Shown in pieces: positions 55,301-64,000 of a stretch of 64,000 nt of DNA. The stretch's first letter is position 1, and every line of letters starts with the position of its first letter. The position numbers were made by a program, and so were the translations under genes. Under the pieces are notes generated by a model that was not told the DNA's origin, did not search any database, and worked only from the letters and a program-made list of their open reading frames with translations. This stretch comes from Pseudanabaena frigida. GTDB lineage: Bacteria > Cyanobacteriota > Cyanobacteriia > Pseudanabaenales > Pseudanabaenaceae. The stretch is from positions 88,022 to 152,021 of the forward strand of contig QBML01000007.1 in assembly GCA_003242085.1 (NCBI GenBank), given 5' to 3'.

Positions 55301-57692
55301 CTCCTCCATTCCCCACACCGACAGAAGAGTTTGAGACAGAGATTAAAGCTAATCCAGAAAGTAAGATATTACCATTAGAGTTAGTAAAAGAAATTGCGCC
55401 CCCGTTTCTTCCGTAAGCGATTACCCCCGATCCAGTAAGCGAAATATTCCCGTTGGAGTTAAAGAAAGAAATTGCGCCTCCATTTCCCATATTGCCTGAA
55501 TTTGACTGCGCGATCGCCACCGATATCGAATTTTCAAGGGTAATATTGCCGTTAAAAGTAGAAAAAGAGATTGCACCAGCATTACTTGCAGTACTAGATC
55601 CAAACTCACCCCGCGATTGAGTAAGTGTAAGTGAATTAATTAGCGAGATATTACCATTGGAAGTAGAGAAGGAGACATCACCGCCATTCCCAGCATTGCC
55701 TATTGTTGATGTCGAATATGAAGAAGGGTTGGAATTGTTAAGCGATATATTGCCGTTATTAGCTGATAAGGCGATCGCTCCTCCGCTCCCTGCATTACCT
55801 ATTGTTGACGTCGAATATGAAGAAGGGTTAGAATTGTTAAGCGATATACTGCCATTATTAGCTGATAAGGAAATCGCTCCTCCGCTCCCAGCAATATCAA
55901 AGATTGATTGGGAGTAAGATTTTAAATCAGAGTTAGTTAGAGAGATATTCCCGTTTGACGCTGATAAGGCGATCGCTCCTCCATCTTTAGGACTGGTTCC
56001 AAAGACAGAGGACGAGTATGAGGACAAGGATGAGTTAGTAAGAGAGATGTTACCGTTTAAAACAGAAAAGGAAATCGCTCCTCCATTTCCCGTATTAGAG
56101 TAAACAGATGAGTATGAATCTAAGGACGAGTTAGTGAGCGAGATATTGCCGTTAATAGTAGAAAAAGAAATTGCGCCACCATTTCCTGCATTATCAAAGA
56201 CTGAAGCGGACGATCGCAAAGAAGCATTCGCGATCGCAAGATCTCCCCGCCCATCTACACGAATATCACCACCATTTACCCCAGACAAATTAGTACTGGT
56301 ATCAATGTCTTTAGCTGAGATTGCTCCTGTTAAAGTATTAGGGAGAAACTGGTTAGTCAGCAACACCAATCCATTCGGCTGTGACACCCGAATATTGCCA
56401 TTGATCGTAATATTTGCATTACTAGGAGTTGCCACATAGGTTGGGTCTGCATTTGGAGACACAAAAGTTCCGAGCACCTGATTAGTTGATAAACCTCCCA
56501 ACTGCGACCAATCCACTCCTGCCCTTACATCCAAAGTCGCCTGCTGACTACCATCAATCGTTATAGAAGGTGAACCTAATGCACTCGCATAGGTCGCGAG
56601 ATCGGCATAGGTCTTCGTGGCATTAAATAGAGTTGTATTATTTGGATTAATTGTAGTCGCAGCATCGCCAGTACTATCAATCGTGACATTACCAAGCGTA
56701 ACGCTTCCACCCGCTAAAATATGCAGTGATGCGCCAGTATAGTCTCCTAAATCAACATCACCATTCGCCAAAATCACTGGATCGTTAGGACTAATTAAAT
56801 TGCCTAAACTTCCATTTAGCTTCTCAATCTTTAAATTATTACCCGCATAAAAATGGGCATCGCCAACAACTGGATTAAGCGATCGTAACAGTATATTTCC
56901 ACCCGACCAAAAACCACTATTGCGATGATTTAAAGTAAAGATGTCAACGGATTGATTGCCCTGAATTAGTAAATCACGTCCAGCTACAGCAAAAAATGGA
57001 CTAGTAGAAGTATCGCGAATCTTCACCAAGTCCTGAGCTTGCAACGTCAAGTCTCGCCCCGATCGCAAAGTCCCCTGCAAATCCAATTTATCTGCATTCA
57101 GAACTAAATCCTGACCCGCTAAGAGATTACCTCGATTACTAATCGTTGCGCCTGTACTGCTACTACCATACTGCAAACCCATTGGTATATTTACATTTAA
57201 CAAAGGTGGTGTCTGGGGATTAGTTGCACTAAACTCGCTGCCGTCAGAGAACTTAATGCTATTGGCTGTACTAGCACTAAACGAACCAGCAATATCGAGC
57301 TTGGCATTTGCGCCAAACACAATTCCATTTGGATTAACTAAATATAAATTCGTTGTTCCATTAGTTCTCAATATCCCGTCGATATTCGATACATTTGAGC
57401 CAGTCACCCGCCCGATCACATTACTAGTAGTCAGCGCATTATTAAAATAAGCAGTATTACCAGTCGGCACAGAAAAATCTTGAAAACTATGAAACTGATT
57501 TGCTCCGACCTGAGTACCACCAGTAATTGTGTAGGTTTTATCTGCACTATTAAAATTAACTGATGTATTAACAGGAAGAGTGTTGTCTGGCGCGATCGCA
57601 TTTTGAGCAAAACTAGCGTGGGAGAAAGAACTAAAGCTCATCATCGAAAAAGCTGAAGCGATCGTTATGACTTTAAGCTTATTTTTGCTCAC
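52374..57692 (-). CDS. Filamentous haemagglutinin-type exoprotein TpsA2
   Basis: A 1772-residue secreted beta-helix protein of a two-partner system. It has a signal peptide (cleavage near HASFA), then the TPS targeting domain (about 35-290) with LVNPNGIVFGANAKL, followed by a region of 17 tandem repeats (about residues 500-1040; core GGAISF, NGNISL) and a second beta-helical region (about 1040-1640). The C-terminus has a conserved cap with VTQKCLADRQGSAF and two EAQGW-NPYGEV-PxWAxQL modules. It starts with GTG behind AGGAG. TpsB (62071) is the presumed pore. Confidence 0.88.
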   Translation of the reverse strand: MSKNKLKVITIASAFSMMSFSSFSHASFAQNAIAPDNTLPVNTSVNFNSADKTYTITGGTQVGANQFHSFQDFSVPTGNTAYFNNALTTSNVIGRVTGSNVSNIDGILRTNGTTNLYLVNPNGIVFGANAKLDIAGSFSASTANSIKFSDGSEFSATNPQTPPLLNVNIPMGLQYGSSSTGATISNRGNLLAGQDLVLNADKLDLQGTLRSGRDLTLQAQDLVKIRDTSTSPFFAVAGRDLLIQGNQSVDIFTLNHRNSGFWSGGNILLRSLNPVVGDAHFYAGNNLKIEKLNGSLGNLISPNDPVILANGDVDLGDYTGASLHILAGGSVTLGNVTIDSTGDAATTINPNNTTLFNATKTYADLATYASALGSPSITIDGSQQATLDVRAGVDWSQLGGLSTNQVLGTFVSPNADPTYVATPSNANITINGNIRVSQPNGLVLLTNQFLPNTLTGAISAKDIDTSTNLSGVNGGDIRVDGRGDLAIANASLRSSASVFDNAGNGGAISFSTINGNISLTNSSLDSYSSVYSNTGNGGAISFSVLNGNISLTNSSLSSYSSSVFGTSPKDGGAIALSASNGNISLTNSDLKSYSQSIFDIAGSGGAISLSANNGSISLNNSNPSSYSTSTIGNAGSGGAIALSANNGNISLNNSNPSSYSTSTIGNAGNGGDVSFSTSNGNISLINSLTLTQSRGEFGSSTASNAGAISFSTFNGNITLENSISVAIAQSNSGNMGNGGAISFFNSNGNISLTGSGVIAYGRNGGAISFTNSNGNILLSGLALISVSNSSVGVGNGGAISFSNTNGSISLAGVTTDSSSSSSGNGGAISFSNTNGNILLGNSNLSATSRSDSSNTGNGGAISFSNTNGNISLNVSRLSSYADSNSGNAGNGGTISFATSNGNISLESSNPSAYSSSISGNAGNAGAISFTTSNGNISLNGSFSSAYSQSSFGNAGNGGAISFYTSNGNISLTNSASFAYSNSSTGNAETGGAISFFTGNGNIFFNRSASYSFTNSTNGNVGNAGDISLSASNGSIITTSFDPRRYLLATAISKLGSSGSGGDIKIVAKDQISNFEILTQSSTGQAGAVKIDGLGDLAITNVRISTSQDVSFDAPFTGPITFEVGKSGISGDVAIANTVGSLTFDQTTINTATQSKDPAGNISITSPTMVTFQNNSKVTATTNAQGKAGDITINAPIIKINDDSKILAETNGTGTGGNITITAPTSVDLTRVLDAFPVLSVQTNNAGKAGSIVINTPILTLTDKARITATASATATNPDGGGSITLNASQMNLFGTVGVFAETQGISPAGTLRLNPYSNLGYINIALAPNSQISASTSSIGNGGDLFITAPESIAIAGQGKLAVETTGLMDNAGKAGNITFTTKQLTLSDGVLVSASTSGRGKAGDIFVRADDFTISNGAQIQTATSSTGDSGTIDVRVVNQFNLSGSKTGLFANTLANSTGRGGDIFIDPESVTLRDGAQIAVGSLGAGIGGNITLISNYLTLLNGSSITAETASANGGNITLNIPSILLLRYGSQISTTAGTALAGGNGGNINISAGFIVAFPNENSDIFANAFTGNGGNINLTTNGIFGLEFRPVLTPLSDITASSQFGINGTVNINTLGVDPSKGLTNLPVDIGDASKLVTQKCLADRQGSAFVITGRGGIPASPSDVSSGNNLQENLGMPTNLERIAEAGRRTVNPYGEVALATESAQAVPTPSWAKQLQSNQTTDVLTDRIVEAQGWTINPYGEVSFVAEVAKAIPAPTWARQLRCR
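52640..53000 (-). repeat. Near-identical C-terminal cap shared with tpsA1
   Basis: This stretch aligns with 57980-58320 at roughly nine bases in ten by eye, encoding GVDPSKGLTNLPVDIGDASK and the rest of the cap, whereas the middles of the two genes are unrelated in sequence. Gene conversion or recent duplication is likely. Confidence 0.7.
54580..56190 (-). repeat. 17 tandem coding repeats of about 90-105 bp
   Basis: Each unit encodes about 30-36 residues: a GNAGNGGAISF start, a short turn, NGNISL, and a Ser/Tyr-rich variable strand. Units 4 and 5 (about 55680-55910) are almost identical, showing recent duplication, and unit 9 is shorter. Confidence 0.85.
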
Positions 57693-57787
57693 GCTTTCTC
57701 TCCTAACAATGCGATTGTTTTAGCCTTTATTTTTTGGAGTATAACATTAGAAAATAATTAAAAGAGCCGCAAAATTACTAATATTGC

Positions 57788-60700
57788 TTAACGGCATTGC
57801 AATTGTCTAGCCCAAGTTGGAGCAGGCGTTGCTTTAGGAACTTCTGCCACAAGGGCAACTTCACCAGACTGGTTAATCCTCCATCCTTGTGCTTCAACTA
57901 TGCGATCGCTATTAGCATTTTGACTTCTAGATTGGCTAACTAATGGGGCTGTCTGATTAGCTAATTGATTGCTTGGTATACCAAGATTTTCCTGTAAATT
58001 ATTGCCGCTACTCACATCAGACGGGCTAGCGGGAATACCTCCTCTGCCTGTGATTACGAATGCACTACCTTGGCGATCGGCTAAACATTTTTGGGTAACA
58101 AGTTTGCTTGCATCACCAATATCTACAGGTAAGTTAGTCAGCCCTTTGCTGGGGTCAACCCCAGGGGTGTTGATCTCAACTGTTCCATTTACCCCAAAAT
58201 CGGAACTGGCAGTAATATCGCTCAAAGGGGTCAAACGTGGACGGAACTCTAAGCCAAAAACTCCTTGGGTAGTGATTTGAATATTGCCACCTTTTCCTTT
58301 AAAGGCATTGGCAGTAATATCGCTATTTTCTTTGGCAAATGCCACGATAAACTGTACATTCAGGTCAATGTTACCGCCATTACCATTATTCCCAGCCGTA
58401 GCACTAATGAGGCTACCATTTCTCAGCAATAGTAAATCTCTCACTTGCAGAACAATATTACCGCCTTCTCCATTCGCTGTTTCTGCAATAATCTGCGATC
58501 CACCATTAAGGGATAGTAAACCTACTATTAGTTGAATATTTCCACCATTGCCAGTTCCTAAACTGCTCACGGAAATCTTTGCCCCGTTAGTCAAGGTGAC
58601 TAGCTCTGGATCGATAAAAATTGTGCCACTTTTACCTGTGGAAGTAGCAGTAGTTCCTGCAAAAATACCGCTCTCAGTACCATCTATTTTCAATAAATCA
58701 GTGATAAAAAGTGATATATTACCTGCTGTGCCAATGCTAGAGGTAATTGTTTGTAACTTAGATCCACTAGCAATTTCAAGGCGATTAGCAGTAATTTCAA
58801 TATTTCCACCATTACCTGTACCGCTTGTTTGAGCAGAAACTCTAGCTCTATTCGAGATGTCAAGTATATTGGTTTTTATATCAATAAGTCCTGCATTACC
58901 GATCGCATTGGTCTCTACGGCTGAGAAAATACCACTCAGAGACCCATCTAATTTAATCGTGTCAGACTGAATTACGATCTTCCCACCATTCCCTTGCCCA
59001 AATACCCCTGCGCCAATTTGAGAGCCATTGAGTAATTGTAGGGAATTTGTAGTAATTGATAGATTGCCACCATTTCCTTTGCCATTGGTATTCACATCCA
59101 CTGAAATTGAACTATTATCTAACTTAATCGAATTGCTGGTAGTCCCATTAGAGTTACTAGGTGCAATCGTGATATTTCCTGCATTTCCTATGCCATCGGT
59201 AAATGCTTGAAGTTGCGAATTAGTGGTGAGGGAGAGTGACTGGGTAAATATATTGAGATTGCCTGCATTGCCTATACCAGCAGTTTGTGTGCTTATCTTG
59301 GCTCTATTACTAAGAAAAATTGATGGTGAATTGATACTGAGATCGCCGCCATTCCCTTTTCCTGTAATAGTAATGAAGTTATCAATATTGCTATTATTAA
59401 TGTCAATAGCCTCCGTTGCTAGAATATTGATATTACCTGTATTTCCAATTCCATTATTAGCAGCAGAAATAAATGATCCATCTTTGAGAGTAAGAGTACG
59501 CGTTTTTAGATCGATATCACCCGCATTGCCAATTAAGTTACTTGCTTGTACTGCTGTCGCGATCGCACTACTTAAAGTCTGTCCAAAAACACTACCTGAG
59601 CCACTAAGTGCAATGACATCTGTATTAATTGTTATCTTGCCACCATTTCCTTGCCCAAAGACAGCCGCATTAATTTGAGCGCCGTTAAGCAATTGTAGTG
59701 ATCGCGCAGAGATCGATAAGTTACCACCCTTACCGATTCCATTGAAGTTAATTGCTGAAGATGCAGAACTGCGATCAAAAACAACATCACCAGTTGAGAT
59801 AATGTTAAGTTCACCAGCATTACCAATTCCAGAAGTAATTGTGCTGATCTGACCTTGATTGGTCACTGTTAACGTACCTGCCTGCAAAGTAAGTTTGCCA
59901 CCACTAGCATTTGCCGTAGGGTTAACTTGATTATTGATACCACTTCTAAGACCATCAATATTGACGGTATTGGCAGAAATATTAATATCTCCCGATCTGC
60001 CTAAGCCTTCAGTGACAGAGTTAACCTGAGCGCCATTCTCAATATTTAAAGATCCCGCTATCACACTTACAAGTCCACCATTCCCAGTAGCATTTTGCTT
60101 GACTTGGCTGATTAATTGGGTTGGAAGCGTGCCAACAGATCCAGAGAAAGTCACATTCCCACTAATATTTAAGGTGATTTTACCTGCATTTGCTGACCCC
60201 GTGGTACTAGTAATTAGTAGAGATGGGTTGGAGAGCGATTCTGTCAGTGATAGGGAATTGGCACTAAGGTTAATGTCACCGCTATTACCAGTCGTTGTAG
60301 AAGCAAGACTACCACTAGACAGTCTTATACCTTGTCCTGAGATACTTCCATTGGCTTTAAGGTCTATTTGACCGCCTAAGAACGAGCTATCTGAAAAAAT
60401 AACGGTATTTGAACCAAAGCGCAGATCGTTATTGGCAAGTAAGGTAATACTGCCGCCTTTACCTGAAGTTACTAATGATGAGGTAATAATAAATTCATTA
60501 GCGCTAATGTCTCTGCGCGAGTCCACAAACACCGATCCGCCATTGCCAAGGCTACTAGATGTATCAATACCTGCGGCAACGCCAAAAATAGGATTTTGGC
60601 TAAAAAATCCTGTTCCTGTGATGATAATATCCTCGTTTGGCAAGGACGTATTTGGCTTGTAATTATTTGTAAGTAGCACAACTCCATCTGGTGCGAAAAC

Positions 60701-62008
60701 TGCAATATCTCCAATCGTAATTCCTGTACCCGTTGATGACTGATTTGTGCTTGGAGGCGGCACAAAAAAGCTTCCAGAGGAATCAATAAAACTTCCAGTT
60801 CCTATTATTCCAGACAAACCAATATCAGAGGGGTTTACTCCTGCTCGAATATCAACAGTAGGTCGCGCACTGCCATCAATAGTTATTGTCTTGCCATTGG
60901 ATAGAGTTACATCTGCTAGAGTTGGGGTATTAGTTGAATTGACTGTATTACCTGTTGTATCTACTCCCAGAATGATGACAGTACCAATATCGACTCTTCC
61001 ACCAGCAAGGATATGAAGCGAGCTACCCTGATAAATTCCAAATGTTACATCACCAGCAGAACGAATAATTGGGTCATTAGGACTTTCTAGGCTACCTAAA
61101 CTACCATCTAGCTGCTCGATTTTAAAATTTCCGCCTGCATAATAATGGGCATCACCGATTACAGAATTAGGCGATCGCAACAGCAAATTTCCACCAGAAA
61201 ATAAGCCACTCTGCCTATTATTCAGTGCAAAAATATCAACCGCTTGATTTCCCTGAACTAATAGATCTCTACCTGCTGCCGCCACAAATGGATTGCTCAA
61301 AGTATCACGAATCTGAATTCGATCTTGTGCTAGTAGTGTTAAATCTCTACTCGCTTGCAAAGTTCCCTGCAAATCCAATTTATCAGCATTTAAAATTAAA
61401 TCTTTTCCTGCTACCAAATTTGCCCGATTGGTAATTGTTGCTCCTGAATTGCTCACACCATACTGCAAACCCAAGGGCACGTTTACAGTTAGTACAGGAG
61501 GTACTTGGGGATTGGTAGCACTAAACTCACTACCATCAGAAAACTTTAAACTGGTTGCAGTACTGGCACTAAACGAGCCACCAATTTCCAACTTGGCATT
61601 CTTCCCAAACACAATCCCATTGGGATTAATTAAGTACAAATTTGCCGCACCGTTAGCTCTCAGTATGCCGTCAATATTGGAAATATTAGAGCCTGTGACC
61701 CGTCCAATCACATTTGTGGTTTGAGCAGAGTTATTGAAGTATGCAGTATTGCTGGTAGGTACTGAAAAATCTTGGAAACTATGGAACTGATTTGCACCAG
61801 ATTGAGTTCCGCCCGTAATTGTATAGGTTTTGCTAGTACTATCAAAGTTAACTAAAGTATTAGTTAGCAGAGTACTATCAGGTGCGATCGCACTTTGAGC
61901 AAAACTTGCATGAGAGACAAAAATAGAGCTAGTTAAGGAAATTACTGATGCTATAGCTGCCTTTTTAAAGTTATGTTCTTTCATATACTTCATGTTTTGA
62001 GATGTCAT
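57788..62008 (-). CDS. Filamentous haemagglutinin-type exoprotein TpsA1
   Basis: A 1406-residue TpsA: signal peptide (cleavage near SHASFA), TPS domain (about 40-300) with LINPNGIVFGKNAKL, then a long right-handed beta-helix region of N-G-G-N and I/V-x-I strands (GKGGNLSI, GNAGNI types), and the same C-terminal cap as TpsA2 ending PTWARQLQCR. Passenger repeats are far more diverged than in TpsA2. Start alternatives are Met-6 and Met-9. It lies 62 bases after tpsB. Confidence 0.88.
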   Translation of the reverse strand: MTSQNMKYMKEHNFKKAAIASVISLTSSIFVSHASFAQSAIAPDSTLLTNTLVNFDSTSKTYTITGGTQSGANQFHSFQDFSVPTSNTAYFNNSAQTTNVIGRVTGSNISNIDGILRANGAANLYLINPNGIVFGKNAKLEIGGSFSASTATSLKFSDGSEFSATNPQVPPVLTVNVPLGLQYGVSNSGATITNRANLVAGKDLILNADKLDLQGTLQASRDLTLLAQDRIQIRDTLSNPFVAAAGRDLLVQGNQAVDIFALNNRQSGLFSGGNLLLRSPNSVIGDAHYYAGGNFKIEQLDGSLGSLESPNDPIIRSAGDVTFGIYQGSSLHILAGGRVDIGTVIILGVDTTGNTVNSTNTPTLADVTLSNGKTITIDGSARPTVDIRAGVNPSDIGLSGIIGTGSFIDSSGSFFVPPPSTNQSSTGTGITIGDIAVFAPDGVVLLTNNYKPNTSLPNEDIIITGTGFFSQNPIFGVAAGIDTSSSLGNGGSVFVDSRRDISANEFIITSSLVTSGKGGSITLLANNDLRFGSNTVIFSDSSFLGGQIDLKANGSISGQGIRLSSGSLASTTTGNSGDINLSANSLSLTESLSNPSLLITSTTGSANAGKITLNISGNVTFSGSVGTLPTQLISQVKQNATGNGGLVSVIAGSLNIENGAQVNSVTEGLGRSGDINISANTVNIDGLRSGINNQVNPTANASGGKLTLQAGTLTVTNQGQISTITSGIGNAGELNIISTGDVVFDRSSASSAINFNGIGKGGNLSISARSLQLLNGAQINAAVFGQGNGGKITINTDVIALSGSGSVFGQTLSSAIATAVQASNLIGNAGDIDLKTRTLTLKDGSFISAANNGIGNTGNINILATEAIDINNSNIDNFITITGKGNGGDLSINSPSIFLSNRAKISTQTAGIGNAGNLNIFTQSLSLTTNSQLQAFTDGIGNAGNITIAPSNSNGTTSNSIKLDNSSISVDVNTNGKGNGGNLSITTNSLQLLNGSQIGAGVFGQGNGGKIVIQSDTIKLDGSLSGIFSAVETNAIGNAGLIDIKTNILDISNRARVSAQTSGTGNGGNIEITANRLEIASGSKLQTITSSIGTAGNISLFITDLLKIDGTESGIFAGTTATSTGKSGTIFIDPELVTLTNGAKISVSSLGTGNGGNIQLIVGLLSLNGGSQIIAETANGEGGNIVLQVRDLLLLRNGSLISATAGNNGNGGNIDLNVQFIVAFAKENSDITANAFKGKGGNIQITTQGVFGLEFRPRLTPLSDITASSDFGVNGTVEINTPGVDPSKGLTNLPVDIGDASKLVTQKCLADRQGSAFVITGRGGIPASPSDVSSGNNLQENLGIPSNQLANQTAPLVSQSRSQNANSDRIVEAQGWRINQSGEVALVAEVPKATPAPTWARQLQCR
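57980..58320 (-). repeat. C-terminal cap copy shared with tpsA2
   Basis: Counterpart of the 52640-53000 segment; the first 150 bases differ by only a few substitutions on reading the two side by side. Confidence 0.7.
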
Positions 62009-62070
62009 CTCATGCTGTTATGTTTAGCATACAGCACTTTATTTAACTGCTTAAATGAAGTTACTACATC

Positions 62071-63843
62071 TTAAAAACCTGTGAAATTGAGCGTGAAATA
62101 AAGTCCATTCTCCTGAGATGTGTTACGGCTATTGGGAACAGAGATTAATGGAATACCATAGTCAAGTCGAGCATCTAAAGTGTTGCCAACTCGCCAACGT
62201 AAACCCAAACCAGTGCCTAATAAAGTATTGGAACTAGAGTTAGCCTCGCCTGAACTTGTCCATACGGCGGCGAGATCGATAAATGGAGTAAGTTGTAATA
62301 AACCTTCCCATTCAGGTACACGCAATATCGGTATTCTTAACTCAGCAGATAGATTTACACCATTATCACCCAGTAAAACATCTTGCCGATAGCCACGTAA
62401 TGTATCTTGTCCGCCAAATCCAACCTGCTCCGATGGAAGAAGTGCGCGATCGCCTAATTGCAAATCACCGCGCAGTAATAAAAAAGTATCAGGAGCAAGT
62501 AAATTTACATACTGTGACTGTCCGCGCCACGAAAAGAAGCGACTATCGGGAAAGCTTGTATTTACATTTGAGCCAAATACAGCACCCAGACCTACATTAA
62601 ACTGCGATCGCAAGGAAATTACTGATTGGCTAGAGCGCTGCGTAAACTCTTGAAAAGTTCTTAGCACCGCAACTTTCGTCACACCATTATCATCTGCTCC
62701 TGCGGATAGTGGAAAAGGAATTTTGAGTAAACTGGTCAAACTTTCTCGATACGAAGCCGTCACGCCGATCGCTACTTCTTGATTGGGAGTTTGTTCGATT
62801 GGCTGACGATAAGTAAGGTCATAGGATGTCGAGTTGGCATAAATGTCCAATATATTAAAGGGCTTTTCGAGGACATTGCTGTTGCCGTTATTGAATGTAA
62901 ATGAGATCGTGCCGTTGTAAGGATTGATTGGAAATGTATAACTTAAGTCATAGGAATTACTTCCATCCGTATTGCTATATCCAACACTGAGAGTATCGCC
63001 TAGCCCAGTTAAGTTTGCTTCACTAATTTGCACTCTGCGACGCAACGATCCAACACTTGGTGCGCGGTTGTTGTCTAATGATAACTGCGCGTTAAAAGAT
63101 TTTGCCTCCTTAACTCGAACTTCTAGAATATTTTTTCCAGGTCTTGTTCCTGAGGATAGTTCTGCCGAGAGGCTGGCAATCAATGGATTGATTTGGAGAA
63201 CTTGTAAGGCTTGGATGAGCCGATCGCGATTGAGTGGAGCACCTGTGGCAATATTCATGCGCGATCGCACATAGTCAGGGCTTAAACGCTCGACTCCAAT
63301 CACCTTAATCTCTTCAAGGCTACCTTCAATCACTTGGATTCTCACTACGCCTTGCTGCAAATTTTGCGTAGGAATGAATGCCCCAGAGGTAATGTATCCG
63401 CGACTTACATACAAATCTGTGACTTGCGATCGCGCTTGCAGTAGTTCCGAAAAGGAGATCGGACGATTAGTAAAGGGCTTTAGGATGCGCACGAGTTCTT
63501 CGTCAGTAAATACTGTATTGCCTAAAACTTCAAAACGACTGACTGTAATTGTCCCCGTTACAGGTGAATCTTGCTTAGGCGTAGTAGGTTCCCGTGAAGG
63601 TTTTAATAAGTCATCGGGTGAGGGCAGAGGCGATGGTGGTTTGACTGGCGGCTGTTCTGAAGGCGATCGTAGAGTTGGCGCAACAATTTGTGGTGTGAGG
63701 GAATTAGCTCTATTCGTTTGAGCTGCCATTGGAGAAAGTGTCAGAAAAATAGAGTCAACTAAACCCAAAGACGTATAGACAAGTAATCTTGTGATTTTTA
63801 GCCTTTTAATCCGAAAACTTATCCAATGATGGTGCTCCGACAT
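62071..63843 (-). CDS. Two-partner secretion outer-membrane transporter TpsB
   Basis: A 590-residue ShlB/FhaC/HecB-type Omp85 protein: signal-like N-terminus, proline-rich linker (about 60-95), two POTRA-type modules (about 97-245; FEVLGNTVFTDEEL, then GSLEEIKVIG), and a 16-strand-type barrel (about 255-590) with the LRGYR motif (GGQDTLRGYRQD) and a terminal aromatic (NFTGF). It exports TpsA proteins across the outer membrane. First gene of the operon tpsB-tpsA1-tpsA2-CHAT. Confidence 0.9.
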   Translation of the reverse strand: MSEHHHWISFRIKRLKITRLLVYTSLGLVDSIFLTLSPMAAQTNRANSLTPQIVAPTLRSPSEQPPVKPPSPLPSPDDLLKPSREPTTPKQDSPVTGTITVSRFEVLGNTVFTDEELVRILKPFTNRPISFSELLQARSQVTDLYVSRGYITSGAFIPTQNLQQGVVRIQVIEGSLEEIKVIGVERLSPDYVRSRMNIATGAPLNRDRLIQALQVLQINPLIASLSAELSSGTRPGKNILEVRVKEAKSFNAQLSLDNNRAPSVGSLRRRVQISEANLTGLGDTLSVGYSNTDGSNSYDLSYTFPINPYNGTISFTFNNGNSNVLEKPFNILDIYANSTSYDLTYRQPIEQTPNQEVAIGVTASYRESLTSLLKIPFPLSAGADDNGVTKVAVLRTFQEFTQRSSQSVISLRSQFNVGLGAVFGSNVNTSFPDSRFFSWRGQSQYVNLLAPDTFLLLRGDLQLGDRALLPSEQVGFGGQDTLRGYRQDVLLGDNGVNLSAELRIPILRVPEWEGLLQLTPFIDLAAVWTSSGEANSSSNTLLGTGLGLRWRVGNTLDARLDYGIPLISVPNSRNTSQENGLYFTLNFTGF

Positions 63844-64000
63844 AGCGAGAAGATCCTACATGACTGCAATAAATTTGCTAGTCAGCAATTTACTCGCCTT
63901 TGGCTAATTGTGCAATAGTGAAATAGTTATGCGATCAGCTCTAATTTGTAAGTCTAATTTTCATTACTATAGCAATACAAATTTTCAAATAAATAGAGGC
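63844..64000. other. Upstream region of tpsB with the edge of a hairpin element
   Basis: It should hold the tpsB operon promoter. From about 63966 the sequence reads CTATAGCAATACAAATTTTC and later AATAGAGGC, matching the end of the type E element (37629-37735 read in reverse), so the window is cut inside an element. Confidence 0.5.

Noticed and set aside
53443..59678. Several long plus-strand open frames opposite the tpsA genes
   Set aside because: They lie antisense to well-supported beta-helix coding repeats, have low-complexity translations rich in Pro, Leu and Glu, and lack ribosome sites; they follow from codon bias of the repeats.

Overview
The window is cyanobacterial. The palindrome GCGATCGC (HIP1) is scattered through most genes, there is a PsbQ/CyanoQ gene and a Ycf37-type photosystem I assembly gene, and the N-I type neutral/branched amino-acid transporter genes, GuaB3, two-partner secretion genes and TPR-CHAT proteins are all typical of the phylum. 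The abundance of long intergenic hairpins and the gene content suggest a filamentous non-heterocystous type such as Pseudanabaena, but that placement is inference.

Layout. 0.1-7.2 kb: psbQ, iscS-type cysteine desulfurase, an AT-rich methyltransferase, an internally deleted Uma2 gene, a small exported protein, a ferritin-like protein, bioF overlapping a membrane diguanylate cyclase. 7.2-16 kb: clpB, a long non-coding interval with two tandem homologous candidate sRNAs, aat, a Uma2 remnant, a secreted TPR-CHAT protein with fifteen 40-residue repeats, exported msrA. 16-24.3 kb: proA, an MFS transporter, a cluster of five response-regulator genes (two on their own, three in an operon), guaB3. 24.5-34.2 kb: livM, an L,D-transpeptidase and livG, then a CHAT-less TPR protein, an Hsp70 relative with nadC, an FGE-like protein with a pseudokinase-like N-terminus, and livF. 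34.3-49.6 kb: mixed housekeeping genes (purE, trmN6, mnmA, ycf37, tRNA-Arg, aroC), a metalloprotease, a DUF1980 protein, and an RsbQ-like hydrolase followed by a PAS-containing hybrid histidine kinase. 49.7-63.8 kb: a minus-strand operon of TpsB, two large TpsA exoproteins and a TPR-CHAT protease-like protein whose start overlaps the second TpsA stop.

The strongest non-coding signals are: (1) a set of modular hairpin elements with inverted termini and a GC-NNN-GC apex, placed in many intergenic gaps, supplying the stop codons of some genes, and apparently present once in frame inside a coding sequence; (2) a tandem pair of related structured RNAs upstream of aat with compensatory stem changes; (3) a tRNA-Arg(UCU) in which the usual G19-C56 tertiary pair reads U19-A56.

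In function, the window joins secretion (the TPS operon, CHAT proteins), signalling (c-di-GMP, REC cluster, RsbQ-PAS kinase) and core metabolism. No complete phage, CRISPR array, rRNA operon or insertion sequence with a transposase was seen.
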